Source: an uncultured bacterium
GTDB taxonomy: Bacteria > Bacteroidota > Bacteroidia > Bacteroidales > Bacteroidaceae
Direction: 5' to 3'
NCBI GenBank assembly: GCA_905215575.1
Contig: CAJMQV010000003.1
Coordinates: 1-64,000 of the forward strand
Length of the DNA stretch: 64,000 bases
Position numbers and translations under genes: made by a program. Shown here piece after piece: positions 1 through 8,962 of the stretch (within the stretch, counting starts at the first letter, position 1; every line of letters starts with the position of its first letter). The notes under the pieces are model-generated. The model was not told where the DNA came from. It was given only the letters and a program-made list of their open reading frames with translations, and made no database searches.

Positions 1-1842
1 ATAAGCCAGTCGTTCTTTTTGGAAGTTCAACGGCAGCTGAAGGGTCACTTCCACGGGCAGTCTTTTCCCTGGAAGCAATTTAAGCGTTAGGTTGAAATTG
101 CCTTCTTGTGTACGCATATCGCTGAAAGTACTATTCACAGGGTCGTAGGCATGCCAAAGCATTTCTTTGCTTGAAGGAATCAGGTCAAGTTTTACGCTGT
201 CTTCCAATCCCCATCCATCCAGATTATTCAGTACAAACAAATCATCGGTCGATTTCTTACGACTTTGTTGATATCCTATGCTTATATTACTTTCCAATCG
301 TTTCCAATAAGGTAGGCGATAGGAAATATTGGGTGCAAAAGAATAGTCGGTAGAAACGGCGTCCTGGTACTCATGACGATAGTCTTGGGTAACGCCTCCT
401 CCCAGTGTTTGCCTTCTATTGTAACTGTCTAATACAGTGTGGATTGCTCTCAAGTTGTTCAGGGAAACAGTGATTTGCTTATGCCAGGGAAGGGAAATGT
501 TGAAATTTCCAGATGAAATGCCATACTCTTTTTTTCTTTCCAAATTGTTGAATTTCTGTTCCATAGCCTCATACTCGCTGCTTCTGTGTGACAACATGGT
601 GTTATGGTTTGTTTGATCGTCTTCATAAAAGACACGCCATTCACCTCGAAGACTAAGAGGTAAATATACAACTGTTTGATGAAGCATAACTTCATTAAGC
701 ATCTGACGCATTTGTTGACTTGTGTTCTGGTAGGTAGATCCTGTCGGTAGAAAGAATTCCTGGAATGATTTAGATTCATTCAGATTGTCCTTACGGTCTA
801 CGCTGATCGTATTATAAAAAGCCAGCGATGGAAAGCCATACTGCTTCTTGGTGGACTGATAATCCAATGATAGCCCTGCTCCTTTACGTTTGGAGGGATG
901 ATTCGCTCCTCCCCAAATACGTCTATAGTTTTGTCCCCATACTCCAGACAGTCCACTCGTTTCGTCATTGATGTTGTTTAGGTTGGCAAACGCGCCAATA
1001 CTAAGAGTCTTCGTTAGAAGAAATCCAAAGGCTTTTGCCAAATATCGGTCGTGTGTGCCTCCGGCTATATCGCAATTTGCGATACCTCCGAGTGCATACT
1101 CGTCCTTAAGTTTTACATCCATGACGTATTCCTTTTCGGCGTTTAAGTCGCCCGTTAAAACGGATTGTAAGGAGCGGCGTTCAAAGACTTTTAGCTCCTT
1201 GACCGTAAAATAGGGCAGATTTTCCATGAGTACAGCCTGGTTGCCTCCAAAGACCTTCCTGGTGTTTAGAGTCAGTTCGTCAATTTTGCGGCCATTGATA
1301 AAGATCTCTCCATTTTCATTTATCTTTGCCCCGGGAAGCTGTTCTATCAAGTGAGAAAGCATAGAACCTTCGGGCATATTAAATGCTGTCGCATCGTAAA
1401 CCAAGGTATCGCCCCTCATCTTTACCTTGATGCGAGTTGCGCGTACCACAACTTCACCCATGTTACGCACGGAAGCCGACTTGCGGGTATATATGGTAGG
1501 TATCAAAAGTCTTTTTTCCGTGTAATTTGCAGGTACGGTCACCTTTCCCCAACCGTCTTCATAGCCATCCTTGGTCACACGAATCAGGTAATCGCCGGGC
1601 TGGTTGGGAATAAAGAAGTCATAGACGGTTATAAAATGCACATTATCATTACCGATATTATACACTTTAGGCTCACTGTTTACTATTGTGCTGTCTGCAC
1701 GCATCAAGGTTACTTGACAATCCGTGATTCCATTTTGCAGAAAAGAATCAAGGATTTTACCTTGCAAATTGATTTGAGGATATTGGGCAAATGCCGGACT
1801 TGCCAGAAATATTGCCAATATATAGAATATGATTTTTTTCAT
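1..1842 (-). CDS. Outer-membrane beta-barrel protein with carboxypeptidase-regulatory-like domain (3' end outside window)
   Basis: I translated 614 open codons leftwards from the ATG at 1842 to the window edge with no stop, so the C-terminus is missing. The protein begins with a signal peptide (MKKIIFYILAIFLASPAFA). Residues about 20-110 look like a carboxypeptidase-regulatory-like Ig fold, with a linker ending VVVRATRIK. A plug-like segment follows (DTLVYDATAFNMPEGSML... QLPGAKINENGEIFINGRKI), then a long aromatic-rich beta-barrel region. This is the architecture of Bacteroidetes TonB-receptor-like outer-membrane proteins that are not classical SusC members. No partner gene is visible. Transcription probably starts at the sigma54-like promoter at 1920-1935. 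The substrate is unknown. Confidence 0.85.
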   Translation of the reverse strand, partial: MKKIIFYILAIFLASPAFAQYPQINLQGKILDSFLQNGITDCQVTLMRADSTIVNSEPKVYNIGNDNVHFITVYDFFIPNQPGDYLIRVTKDGYEDGWGKVTVPANYTEKRLLIPTIYTRKSASVRNMGEVVVRATRIKVKMRGDTLVYDATAFNMPEGSMLSHLIEQLPGAKINENGEIFINGRKIDELTLNTRKVFGGNQAVLMENLPYFTVKELKVFERRSLQSVLTGDLNAEKEYVMDVKLKDEYALGGIANCDIAGGTHDRYLAKAFGFLLTKTLSIGAFANLNNINDETSGLSGVWGQNYRRIWGGANHPSKRKGAGLSLDYQSTKKQYGFPSLAFYNTISVDRKDNLNESKSFQEFFLPTGSTYQNTSQQMRQMLNEVMLHQTVVYLPLSLRGEWRVFYEDDQTNHNTMLSHRSSEYEAMEQKFNNLERKKEYGISSGNFNISLPWHKQITVSLNNLRAIHTVLDSYNRRQTLGGGVTQDYRHEYQDAVSTDYSFAPNISYRLPYWKRLESNISIGYQQSRKKSTDDLFVLNNLDGWGLEDSVKLDLIPSSKEMLWHAYDPVNSTFSDMRTQEGNFNLTLKLLPGKRLPVEVTLQLPLNFQKERLAY

Positions 1843-1919
1843 GGACAATGATATTAAAGGTTATGAAATAGGATACATGGAAAACGGCAGCGAGCCATAA
1901 TACATCTGTCCTCCAATAA

Positions 1920-1935
1920 ACAAAAAGTATGCCAA
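1920..1935 (-). promoter_or_regulatory. Putative sigma54 (-24/-12) promoter
   Basis: On the minus strand the sequence reads TTGGCAT-ACTTT-TTGT. The sigma54 consensus is TTGGCAC-N5-TTGC(A/T), so the -24 element matches 6 of 7 bases and the spacing between GG and the -12 GT is exactly 10 nt. The -12 box has GT instead of GC. Transcription would begin near 1909, leaving a leader of about 65 nt before the ATG at 1842. A palindromic enhancer-like site lies about 90 bp upstream. Confidence 0.5.
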
Positions 1936-1978
1936 TTTGTTATTTCTTTAAACATCAACGCTTTAGCAAAAAAACGTA

Positions 1979-2015
1979 GTGTCCGAAAATGGACACTGTG
2001 TCCATTTTCGGACAC
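1979..2015. promoter_or_regulatory. Tandem palindromic operator or enhancer site
   Basis: This is a perfect 37-bp palindrome: 18-bp arms (1979-1996 and 1998-2015) around one T. Each arm is itself a dyad, GTGTCC-N6-GGACAC, so the element is two identical operators side by side, followed at 2021-2025 by a further half-site (CGGACA context). Its centre lies about 88 bp upstream of the predicted sigma54 start, where NtrC-family activators usually bind. The regulator is not in the window. Confidence 0.6.
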
Positions 2016-2102
2016 AAAAACGGACATTAATCTTGATTTTTCTGTGTTTATATGTAAAAGTTGACCTGACAGGAAGGTTATGATAGAGTATTAATATATG
2101 AT

Positions 2103-2152
2103 AATCCCCTCCTTTTAAAACCGTTTTAAACCAGTTTTAAAAGGAGGGGATT
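2103..2152. terminator. Large hairpin downstream of the AspT-type transporter
   Basis: Perfect 19-bp arms at 2103-2121 and 2134-2152 (AATCCCCTCCTTTTAAAAC and its complement) enclose a 12-nt loop. It lies 30 bp past the stop of the leftward transporter gene. It probably acts as its terminator. Confidence 0.7.
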
Positions 2153-2181
2153 GCTGTATGTATCTTTAAATCAAGACGAGA

Positions 2182-3780
2182 TTATACCACAAATACCGAA
2201 ATCAACTGAATGAACAGGATCAGGAAGACCATGGCAATCGGGTAAACTGTGGCATAGGCCACTCCCGGGATATTGCTGTCCACCATAGAGTCGGCCGCTG
2301 CCAGACCCGGAGTGCTGGTCATACCACCGGTGAGGGTACCCAAAAGGTCGAGCATGGAGATCTTGAATACCAGACGGGCCACAAGGGTAGCAATGATCAT
2401 CGGTACCAGGGTGATGAACATACCCACCACGAACATGCTCCAACCGCTTTCCTGGAATGTGGCTACCAGTTTCTGACCGGCGGAAGTTCCGACTTCGGAG
2501 AGGAAAAGCAGCAGACCCAACTGACGCAGCAGCTGATTGGCCGGGCCGGACATGGTCCAAAGAATCGGACCGGTCTTGCCGATGGCACTTAGAATCAGTG
2601 TGGTGAGCAACACGCCACCGGTCAGTCCCGGTGAGAAAGATACGCCGCCCGGGAAGGTGACATTCAGTTTGCCTACCAGTACACCGAGTACGATGCCCAC
2701 TGCAATCGGGAAGAAGTCAGTATCGGACAGTAATTTTACGTTATTTCCCAGCAATTCGGAAGCTCCCTTCACGCCTTCAATCTCTCCTACAATCATCAGT
2801 TTGTCGCCAAACTTCAGCACCAGATCCGGAGTAGGAGTCAGGTCGATACCGCTACGGCGTACACGAGTGATGACGCAACCGTAGTTTTCATGAAGGTTCA
2901 GGCTACCGATATTCTTGTTGACCATATCTTTTTTAGTGAGCAGGATAGTTTCCACAATCTGACGTTTGGTGAGCGGAAGCTCTCCTTCCTGACGTTCTCC
3001 CATCATCTCGGCCAGCATGGTCAAAGATTCTTCGCTACCCACGGCTTGAATATAATCATTCTGTTGCAAGGCATATGAAGCCGACGGCATGAGAATCTGT
3101 GTGCCGCTTTTGATTCGTGATACTACGGCACCTGTTACGGCACGGATGTTCAGCTGGGCCAGGGATTTGCCAAAGGCTGCGGAGTTGGTAACATGGAACA
3201 CGCAGGTTTTCAATTGCGGGAACTGGCCGATGCGTTCAGCTTCCAGTTGTCGGGCTTCTTCCTCCAGATTGACTTTAAGCAGGCGGGGAAGCAGCTTGAC
3301 AAAAAGAATTACACCGATGACACCGAAAGGGTAAGCAATACCGTAGGCAATGGATGCCAGCGGTGAGTTGGTGCTGTCGATGGCTACGGCCAGACCCGGG
3401 GTACTGGTCAGCGCACCGGCAATGAGGCCTACGGTGCTGGGAGTGTCCAGTCCGAACAGATATTTCAGTCCCACGGCGGTGAGGGATGCCGAAAGAATAA
3501 TCAATACGGTAATCAGAATCAGGGTCTTTCCCTTGCTTCGGAAAGAATCGAAGAATCCGGGACCGGCCTGAATACCGATGGTAAAGATAAAGAGCACCAG
3601 ACCCAGATCGCCCAATTCCTTGGGGATCAGTACTCCATAGTGTCCGAATAAAAGAGCGACAAAAATCACGGCAGAGATGTCGAGTGACAGACCTTTGATA
3701 CGGATTCTGCCCAGCATGAATCCTAAAGCCACTATGACAAACAGAGCGAAATAAGAGGATTTAAGTAGTTCTGTAAACAT
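2182..3780 (-). CDS. AspT/YidE/YbjL-type putative transporter
   Basis: The 532-aa protein is a member of the aspartate:alanine exchanger (AAEX) family. Two blocks of hydrophobic helices (roughly residues 1-190 and 350-532) flank a cytoplasmic pair of RCK_C (TrkA_C) domains at about 200-360. Both membrane halves carry the duplicated signature TSTPGLA (GALTSTPGLAVA and GGMTSTPGLAAA), and GIQAGPGFF is also seen. Length and order match YidE/YbjL-like proteins. The substrate is uncertain; an amino acid or dicarboxylate is plausible. It is a single gene with its own promoter (3829-3858) and a hairpin after its stop. Confidence 0.88.
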   Translation of the reverse strand: MFTELLKSSYFALFVIVALGFMLGRIRIKGLSLDISAVIFVALLFGHYGVLIPKELGDLGLVLFIFTIGIQAGPGFFDSFRSKGKTLILITVLIILSASLTAVGLKYLFGLDTPSTVGLIAGALTSTPGLAVAIDSTNSPLASIAYGIAYPFGVIGVILFVKLLPRLLKVNLEEEARQLEAERIGQFPQLKTCVFHVTNSAAFGKSLAQLNIRAVTGAVVSRIKSGTQILMPSASYALQQNDYIQAVGSEESLTMLAEMMGERQEGELPLTKRQIVETILLTKKDMVNKNIGSLNLHENYGCVITRVRRSGIDLTPTPDLVLKFGDKLMIVGEIEGVKGASELLGNNVKLLSDTDFFPIAVGIVLGVLVGKLNVTFPGGVSFSPGLTGGVLLTTLILSAIGKTGPILWTMSGPANQLLRQLGLLLFLSEVGTSAGQKLVATFQESGWSMFVVGMFITLVPMIIATLVARLVFKISMLDLLGTLTGGMTSTPGLAAADSMVDSNIPGVAYATVYPIAMVFLILFIQLISVFVV

Positions 3781-3828
3781 TTTGGTTTTTTCAATTAATA
3801 AATGAGGTTAGTAATAAAGTTTTCTGCA

Positions 3829-3858
3829 CAAAAATAGATAAAAACATTGGTCTGCAAA
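3829..3858 (-). promoter_or_regulatory. Bacteroidetes-type promoter for the AspT-type transporter
   Basis: On the minus strand a perfect -7 box TATTTTTG (3836-3829) is preceded at 18 nt by a -33 box TTTG (3858-3855). It lies about 50 bp before the ATG at 3780. Confidence 0.65.
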
Positions 3859-3961
3859 AAGTTTGCTATTTATTCTGCCGGAAAATGATGCCTTATTAAG
3901 ATATTTATTTGAAAATGTCTACTTTTCTATTATTCATAGCCTTACATTCACTTTTTTTCGC

Positions 3962-3969
3962 TATTTTTG
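3962..3969 (+). promoter_or_regulatory. -7 box for serS
   Basis: TATTTTTG matches TAnnTTTG perfectly and sits 38 bp before the chosen serS ATG at 4007. It lies inside the longer in-frame extension starting at 3863, which argues that the extension is not translated. The -33 element is weak. Confidence 0.5.
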
Positions 3970-4006
3970 CAGGTTAGAAAATAAATTCATATTAAATGTA
4001 CTGATT

Positions 4007-5296
4007 ATGCTTACATTAAAACTGATTACAGAACAGACCGAAAGAGTGATCAAAGGTTTGGAAAAAAAGCACTTCAATGGTGCTAAGGAAGCGATTGAGA
4101 AAGTCATTGCAACAGATAAAATACGCCGTGAGGCCCAGACCAAGCTGGACCAGAATCTGTCTGAAAGCAAGAAGATGGCCGCACAGATCGGTGCTTTGAT
4201 GAAAGCCGGTAACAAGGATGAGGCCGAGGCTGTAAAGGCACAGGTGGCTCAGCTGAAAGAGGTGAACAAGGCTCTGGAGGCAGAGATGGATGCCGCACAG
4301 AAGAGCGTGATCGAGCAGCTTTGCGCTATTCCGAATATTCCTTATGACATTGTACCCGAAGGTGTGGGTGCCGAGGATAACGTGGTGGTAAAGACCGGCG
4401 GTATGGAAACCGAGCTGCCGAAGGATGCGCTGCCACACTGGGAACTGGCCAAGAAGTATGATCTGATTGACTTCGATCTGGGTGTGAAGATCACCGGTGC
4501 CGGATTCCCTGTTTATAAAGGTAAGGGTGCCCGTTTGCAGCGTGCATTGATCAACTTCTTCCTGGATGAGGCCCGCAAATCCGGTTATACCGAGATTATG
4601 CCTCCAACCGTAGTAAATCAGGCTTCCGGTTACGGTACCGGTCAGTTGCCTGACAAGGAAGGACAGATGTATCACTGTAATCTGGACGACCTGTATCTGA
4701 TTCCTACAGCCGAGGTTCCGGTAACCAACATCTATCGCGATGTGATTATCGACGAGAAAGATCTGCCGATCAAGAACTGTGCGTATACTCAGTGCTTCCG
4801 TCGTGAGGCCGGATCTTACGGTAAGGACGTGCGCGGACTGAACCGTCTGCATGAGTTCTCTAAGGTAGAGATCGTACGTATCGATACTCCGGAGCATTCA
4901 GAGCAGTCACATCAGGAAATGTTGGCTCACGTAGAAGGACTGTTGCAGAAGTTGGAGTTGCCTTACCGCATCCTGCGTCTGTGTGGCGGTGACATGAGCT
5001 TCACTTCTTCTGTATGTTATGACTTTGAGGTTTATTCAGAGGCACAGAAGCGTTGGTTGGAAGTAAGTTCAGTTTCTAACTTCGATACTTATCAGGCTAA
5101 CCGTCTGAAATGCCGCTACCGTAAGGCTGAGGACAAGAAGACCGAGTTGTGCCACACCCTGAACGGATCAGCTCTGGCTTTGCCACGTATCGTTGCTGCC
5201 ATTATGGAGAATTTCCAGACTCCTGAAGGAATCCGCGTACCAAAATGCCTGGTTCCTTACTGCGGTTTCGAAATGCTGGATGACAAACCATTCTAA
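4007..5296 (+). CDS. serS: Seryl-tRNA synthetase
   Basis: The product (429 aa) charges tRNA(Ser) with serine in the cytoplasm. Residues 1-110 form the coiled-coil tRNA-binding arm (MLTLKLITEQTERVIKGLEK... long charged helices). The class II catalytic core follows, with motif 2 around TQCFRREAGSYGKDVRGLNR and motif 3 around NGSALALPRIVAAIMENFQ. The reading frame is open back to 3863, but the ATG at 4007 gives the usual family length and the coiled coil starts there; a -7 box lies in between. Codon use is strongly biased, as expected for a highly expressed gene. The NfnAB-like gene follows after 45 bp and may be cotranscribed. Confidence 0.97.
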   Translation: MLTLKLITEQTERVIKGLEKKHFNGAKEAIEKVIATDKIRREAQTKLDQNLSESKKMAAQIGALMKAGNKDEAEAVKAQVAQLKEVNKALEAEMDAAQKSVIEQLCAIPNIPYDIVPEGVGAEDNVVVKTGGMETELPKDALPHWELAKKYDLIDFDLGVKITGAGFPVYKGKGARLQRALINFFLDEARKSGYTEIMPPTVVNQASGYGTGQLPDKEGQMYHCNLDDLYLIPTAEVPVTNIYRDVIIDEKDLPIKNCAYTQCFRREAGSYGKDVRGLNRLHEFSKVEIVRIDTPEHSEQSHQEMLAHVEGLLQKLELPYRILRLCGGDMSFTSSVCYDFEVYSEAQKRWLEVSSVSNFDTYQANRLKCRYRKAEDKKTELCHTLNGSALALPRIVAAIMENFQTPEGIRVPKCLVPYCGFEMLDDKPF

Positions 5297-5341
5297 AAAT
5301 ACAGTAAGCATTAACCAAGAAAATATATTAAATCAGAAAAG

Positions 5342-7702
5342 ATGAATAAGATTGTTTCCAAAGAGCAGTTTTCGGAGAAGGTCTTTAAATTTGAGATTGA
5401 AGCTCCTTTGATTGCCAAGGCTCGTAAGGCAGGCCATTTCGTGATTGTACGTGTCGGTGAAAAGGGTGAGCGTATGCCGCTGACCATTGCCGGTGCAGAT
5501 ACACGCAAGGGTACCATTACCCTGGTAGTGCAGAAAGTGGGACTGTCTTCAACCCGCCTGTGTCAGTTGGAAGTGGGCGATGAGATTACCGACGTGGTAG
5601 GCCCTCTGGGAAAGGCAACACACATTGAGAATTTCGGAACTGTAGTATGTGCCGGCGGTGGTGTCGGTGTGGCTCCGATGTTGCCGATTATCCAGGCTTT
5701 GAAGGAGGCCGGTAACCGTGTGATCTCAGTGTTGGCCGGTCGCAGCAAGGATTTGATTATCCTGGAAGACGAGGTACGCAAGAGCTCAGACGAGGTAATC
5801 ATCATGACCGATGACGGAAGCTACGGACAGAAAGGTCTGGTTACAGAAGGTATCGAACAGGTGATCCAGCGCGAGAAGGTGGACAAGTGTTTTGCCATCG
5901 GTCCGGCTATCATGATGAAGTTCTGCTGTCTGTTGACCCAGAAATACAATATTCCTACCGATGTCTCTTTGAATACAATCATGGTGGACGGAACCGGTAT
6001 GTGCGGTGCCTGCCGTATCACTGTAGGCGGAAAGACCCGTTTCGTGTGCGTGGACGGTCCGGAGTTTGACGGACATCAGGTAGACTTCAACGAGATGCTG
6101 AAGCGTATGGGTGCCTTCAAGAAGGAAGAGGCTCAGGAGATGTGTCATCTGGAGCAGGATTTCCAGGCACACATGGATCAGGTGGATCAGCACCTGAATC
6201 AGGAGTGGGCCGCACTGGCTGCCGAGATGGATACAACAACTCCGCTGAGTGAGCTGACCGACCGTAATGCGGCATGGCGTCAGGAAATCCGTAAGGCGAT
6301 GAAGCCGAAGGAGCGTACAGCCATTCCACGTGTCGTCATGAACGAGCTGGATCCGGTTTATCGTGCTACAACCCGTACCGAAGAGGTGAACACCGGTCTG
6401 ACCCGCGAGCAGGCAATCACCGAGGCCAAGCGTTGTCTGGACTGTGCCACCCCAACCTGTATGCAGGGTTGTCCGGTAAGCATCAACATTCCGTCATTCA
6501 TCAAGAATATTGAGCGTGGCGAGTTCCTCAATGCAGCCCGTGTGTTGAAGAGCACTTCTGCACTGCCTGCAGTATGCGGTCGTGTTTGTCCGCAGGAGAA
6601 GCAGTGCGAGAGCCAGTGTATTCACCTGAAGATGAACGAGCCGGCTGTGGCTATCGGTTATCTGGAGCGTTTCGCTGCCGATTTTGAGCGTGAAAGCGGA
6701 AAGATGTCTGTTCCGGAGTGTGCTCCTGCAAACGGCATCAAGGTGGCTGTTATCGGTTCAGGTCCTGCCGGTCTGTCATTTGCCGGTGACATGGCCAAGA
6801 ACGGTTATGACGTAACTGTATTCGAGGCATTGCACGAAATCGGTGGTGTATTGAAATATGGTATTCCGGAGTTCCGTTTGCCGAACAAGATCGTAGACGT
6901 GGAAATCCGCAATCTGGAGAAGATCGGTGTACACTTCGTGAAGGACTGTCTGGTGGGTAAGACCATCAGTGTGAAGGAACTGGAGAACGAAGGCTTCAAG
7001 GGTATCTTCGTCGGTTCCGGTGCCGGACTGCCGAACTTCATGGGTATTCCGGGAGAGAACAGCATTAACATCATGTCCAGCAACGAGTATCTGACCCGTG
7101 TGAACCTGATGGACGCTTCCAATCCGGAAACAGACACCCCGATCAACAAGGCCAAGAACGTGATGGTTGTCGGCGGTGGTAACACGGCTATGGACTCTTG
7201 CCGTACAGCCAAGCGCCTGGGTGCCGAGCGCGTATTCATCGTTTACCGTCGTTCTGAGGCAGAGATGCCGGCCCGTATCGAGGAGGTAAAACATGCCAAG
7301 GAAGAGGGCATCGAATTCCTGACCCTGCATAACCCGATAGAGTATCTGGCTGATGAGAACGGAGCCGTGAAGGCTGTGGTACTGCAGAAAATGCAGTTGG
7401 GTGAGCCGGATGCCAGCGGTCGTCGCAGTCCGGAACCGATTCCGGGAGCAACCGAGACTATCGATATCGATATGTCTATCGTGGCTGTCGGTGTATCTCC
7501 AAACCCGATTGTTCCGACTTCTATTGAAGGATTGGAACTGGGTCGCAAGAATACCATCGTGGTGAACGAGGGCATGCAGACCAATCTGCCTACAATCTTT
7601 GCCGGTGGTGACATTGTGCGCGGAGGTGCTACCGTAATCCTGGCTATGGGTGACGGTCGCAAGGCTGCTGCCAGCATGCACGAGTATCTGCAACAGCAGT
7701 AA
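5342..7702 (+). CDS. Fused NfnAB-like / PyrK-GltD-type NAD(P)H:ferredoxin oxidoreductase
   Basis: One 786-aa polypeptide joins two flavoprotein subunits. Residues 1-270 resemble the ferredoxin-NADP reductase-like small subunit (PyrK/SudB/NfnA) with a [2Fe-2S] cluster set C221, C224, C236 (MCGACRITVGG). Residues about 320-786 resemble the GltD/NfnB large subunit: Cys groups C365/C368/C373/C377 and C412/C416/C422/C426 for two [4Fe-4S] clusters, a first Rossmann motif VIGSGPAGLSFA and a second VVGGGNTAMDS. In databases such fusions are usually named dihydroorotate dehydrogenase B NAD-binding subunit/NADPH-dependent glutamate synthase. No PyrD or GltB partner is adjacent, so electron bifurcation or ferredoxin-NADP transhydrogenation is the better inference. 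Codon bias suggests high expression. Confidence 0.9.
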   Translation: MNKIVSKEQFSEKVFKFEIEAPLIAKARKAGHFVIVRVGEKGERMPLTIAGADTRKGTITLVVQKVGLSSTRLCQLEVGDEITDVVGPLGKATHIENFGTVVCAGGGVGVAPMLPIIQALKEAGNRVISVLAGRSKDLIILEDEVRKSSDEVIIMTDDGSYGQKGLVTEGIEQVIQREKVDKCFAIGPAIMMKFCCLLTQKYNIPTDVSLNTIMVDGTGMCGACRITVGGKTRFVCVDGPEFDGHQVDFNEMLKRMGAFKKEEAQEMCHLEQDFQAHMDQVDQHLNQEWAALAAEMDTTTPLSELTDRNAAWRQEIRKAMKPKERTAIPRVVMNELDPVYRATTRTEEVNTGLTREQAITEAKRCLDCATPTCMQGCPVSINIPSFIKNIERGEFLNAARVLKSTSALPAVCGRVCPQEKQCESQCIHLKMNEPAVAIGYLERFAADFERESGKMSVPECAPANGIKVAVIGSGPAGLSFAGDMAKNGYDVTVFEALHEIGGVLKYGIPEFRLPNKIVDVEIRNLEKIGVHFVKDCLVGKTISVKELENEGFKGIFVGSGAGLPNFMGIPGENSINIMSSNEYLTRVNLMDASNPETDTPINKAKNVMVVGGGNTAMDSCRTAKRLGAERVFIVYRRSEAEMPARIEEVKHAKEEGIEFLTLHNPIEYLADENGAVKAVVLQKMQLGEPDASGRRSPEPIPGATETIDIDMSIVAVGVSPNPIVPTSIEGLELGRKNTIVVNEGMQTNLPTIFAGGDIVRGGATVILAMGDGRKAAASMHEYLQQQ

Positions 7703-7734
7703 TTTTTTGAATTCTTTTAATAGATCAATATGAT

Positions 7735-7775
7735 AAATCTTGTCTGCCGGAGGTTCTGGCAGACAAGATTTTAAT
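7735..7775 (+). terminator. Intrinsic terminator
   Basis: Perfect 14-bp arms, AAATCTTGTCTGCC (7735-7748) and its complement (7758-7771), with a 9-nt loop, followed by TTTAATTT. It lies 32 bp after the fused flavoprotein stop. The DUF486 start is downstream at 7800. Confidence 0.75.
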
Positions 7776-7799
7776 TTCTTATTTCGTTTTGTCTTTTTT

Positions 7800-8168
7800 A
7801 TGAGTGGCTTTTATAGTATTCTGCTGCTGATCTGCAGCAATATATTCATGACTCTGGCCTGGTACGGACATTTGAAGTTACAGGAAAACGGAACCAGCAG
7901 CAACTGGCCGCTGATCGGAGTGATTCTTTTTTCCTGGCTTATCGCTTTTGCGGAATATTGTTGTCAGGTGCCGGCCAACCGGATCGGTTTCGTGGGAAAT
8001 GGCGGACCGTTCAGTCTGATGCAGCTGAAAGTGATTCAGGAGGTAATTTCATTGATTGTCTTTACCGTAATGGCCAATGTGATGTTTCAGGGACAGAGCC
8101 TGCACTGGAACCATCTGGCAGCTTTCTGTTGTCTGATTCTGGCCGTGTATTTTATCTTTATGAAATAA
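7800..8168 (+). CDS. DUF486 small membrane protein (DMT-like)
   Basis: The 122-aa protein is nearly all hydrophobic, with four predicted membrane helices. It shows the DUF486 hallmarks SNIFMTLAWYGHLK, an AFAEYCCQVPANRIG segment, and SLMQLKVIQEVISL. A longer open frame begins at 7740, but that would run through the terminator hairpin. The ATG at 7800 starts the conserved N-terminus and gives family length. Function is unknown; DUF486 belongs to the drug/metabolite transporter clan. The next gene starts 8 bp after the stop, so the two are probably cotranscribed. Confidence 0.85.
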   Translation: MSGFYSILLLICSNIFMTLAWYGHLKLQENGTSSNWPLIGVILFSWLIAFAEYCCQVPANRIGFVGNGGPFSLMQLKVIQEVISLIVFTVMANVMFQGQSLHWNHLAAFCCLILAVYFIFMK

Positions 8169-8175
8169 CCTGTTG

Positions 8176-8907
8176 ATGAAACCGACCGAGAAAGATTTAT
8201 TGGAACGCCGTATCTGGCGTCATTTCAACAAAGGAATTATGGAATATGGGCTTCTGGAAGAAGGCGACCATATTCTTTTGGGTATTTCCGGAGGAAAGGA
8301 TTCTCTGGCCCTGCTGGAGTTTATGGCCCGGAGGGCGCGGATCTATCGTCCGCAAATCCGCCTGGAGGCTTTGCATGTGCGCATGACCAATATCGCCTAT
8401 GAGAGCGACAACCATTATCTGGAGCAGTTTGCCGCAGATCACGGTGTGACGCTTCACATTCGGGAAACTTCGTTCGACGCTTCGACCGACACGCGGAAGA
8501 GTCCCTGTTTCCTGTGTTCCTGGAACCGCCGGAAAATGCTTTTCGAAACCGCCAAGGAGTTGGGATGCAATAAGATCGCATTGGGGCATCATCAGGACGA
8601 TATCCTGCATACTACACTGCTGAATTTCAGTTTTCAGGGGCAGTTCTCCACCATGCCGGCCCGTTTGCGCATGCGCAAGTTTCCGATGACCATCATCCGT
8701 CCGTTCTGCATGGTGCAGGAACGTGATCTGGCAGCCTGGGCCGCGATGCAGGAGTATCAGAAACAAAAGAAACTCTGTCCGTATGAGCGCGACTCCCATC
8801 GTTCGGACATGAGAAATATCTTCGACCAGATAGAGCAAATGAATCCCGAAGCTCGGCATTCCATGTGGAACGCTCTGGAGCGTGAAGGAAAATTGGTGGA
8901 AGAATAG
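8176..8907 (+). CDS. TtcA-family tRNA 2-thiocytidine synthetase-like ATPase
   Basis: The 243-aa protein has the PP-loop ATP pyrophosphatase motif SGGKDSLALLEF near residue 40, a C-x2-C pair (SPCFLCSWNRR), HHQDD (ALGHHQDDILHT), and a third cysteine in LCPYERDSHR. This matches the TtcA group, which uses a [4Fe-4S] cluster to thiolate C32 of some tRNAs. The ATG at 8176 is used; a TTG codon immediately upstream is unlikely to be the start. It follows the DUF486 gene by 7 bp. Assignment to the TtcA/TuiA-like family is firm; the exact tRNA target is inferred. Confidence 0.82.
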   Translation: MKPTEKDLLERRIWRHFNKGIMEYGLLEEGDHILLGISGGKDSLALLEFMARRARIYRPQIRLEALHVRMTNIAYESDNHYLEQFAADHGVTLHIRETSFDASTDTRKSPCFLCSWNRRKMLFETAKELGCNKIALGHHQDDILHTTLLNFSFQGQFSTMPARLRMRKFPMTIIRPFCMVQERDLAAWAAMQEYQKQKKLCPYERDSHRSDMRNIFDQIEQMNPEARHSMWNALEREGKLVEE

Positions 8908-8962
8908 GGAGACGGATTGTTTTTTTAACAGAGAAATCATTTTTCTATTAGAAAGATTTGTA

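Noticed and set aside
2103..2152. AATCCCCTCC hairpin as a transposon end
   Set aside because: Only one compact stem-loop with no transposase; position after the transporter stop fits a terminator.
3863..4006. Longer serS start adding 48 residues
   Set aside because: The extension has no similarity to the SerRS arm, contains the likely -7 box, and would exceed the family length.
6776..7693. Long minus-strand open frame opposite the fused flavoprotein
   Set aside because: It mirrors the strongly codon-biased sense gene and has no recognisable domain; it is an antisense shadow. The same applies to long antisense frames over serS, the RND-like efflux genes and mutT/MBL genes.
7740..7799. Longer start for the DUF486 protein
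   Set aside because: It would begin within the terminator hairpin; the ATG at 7800 matches the conserved N-terminus.
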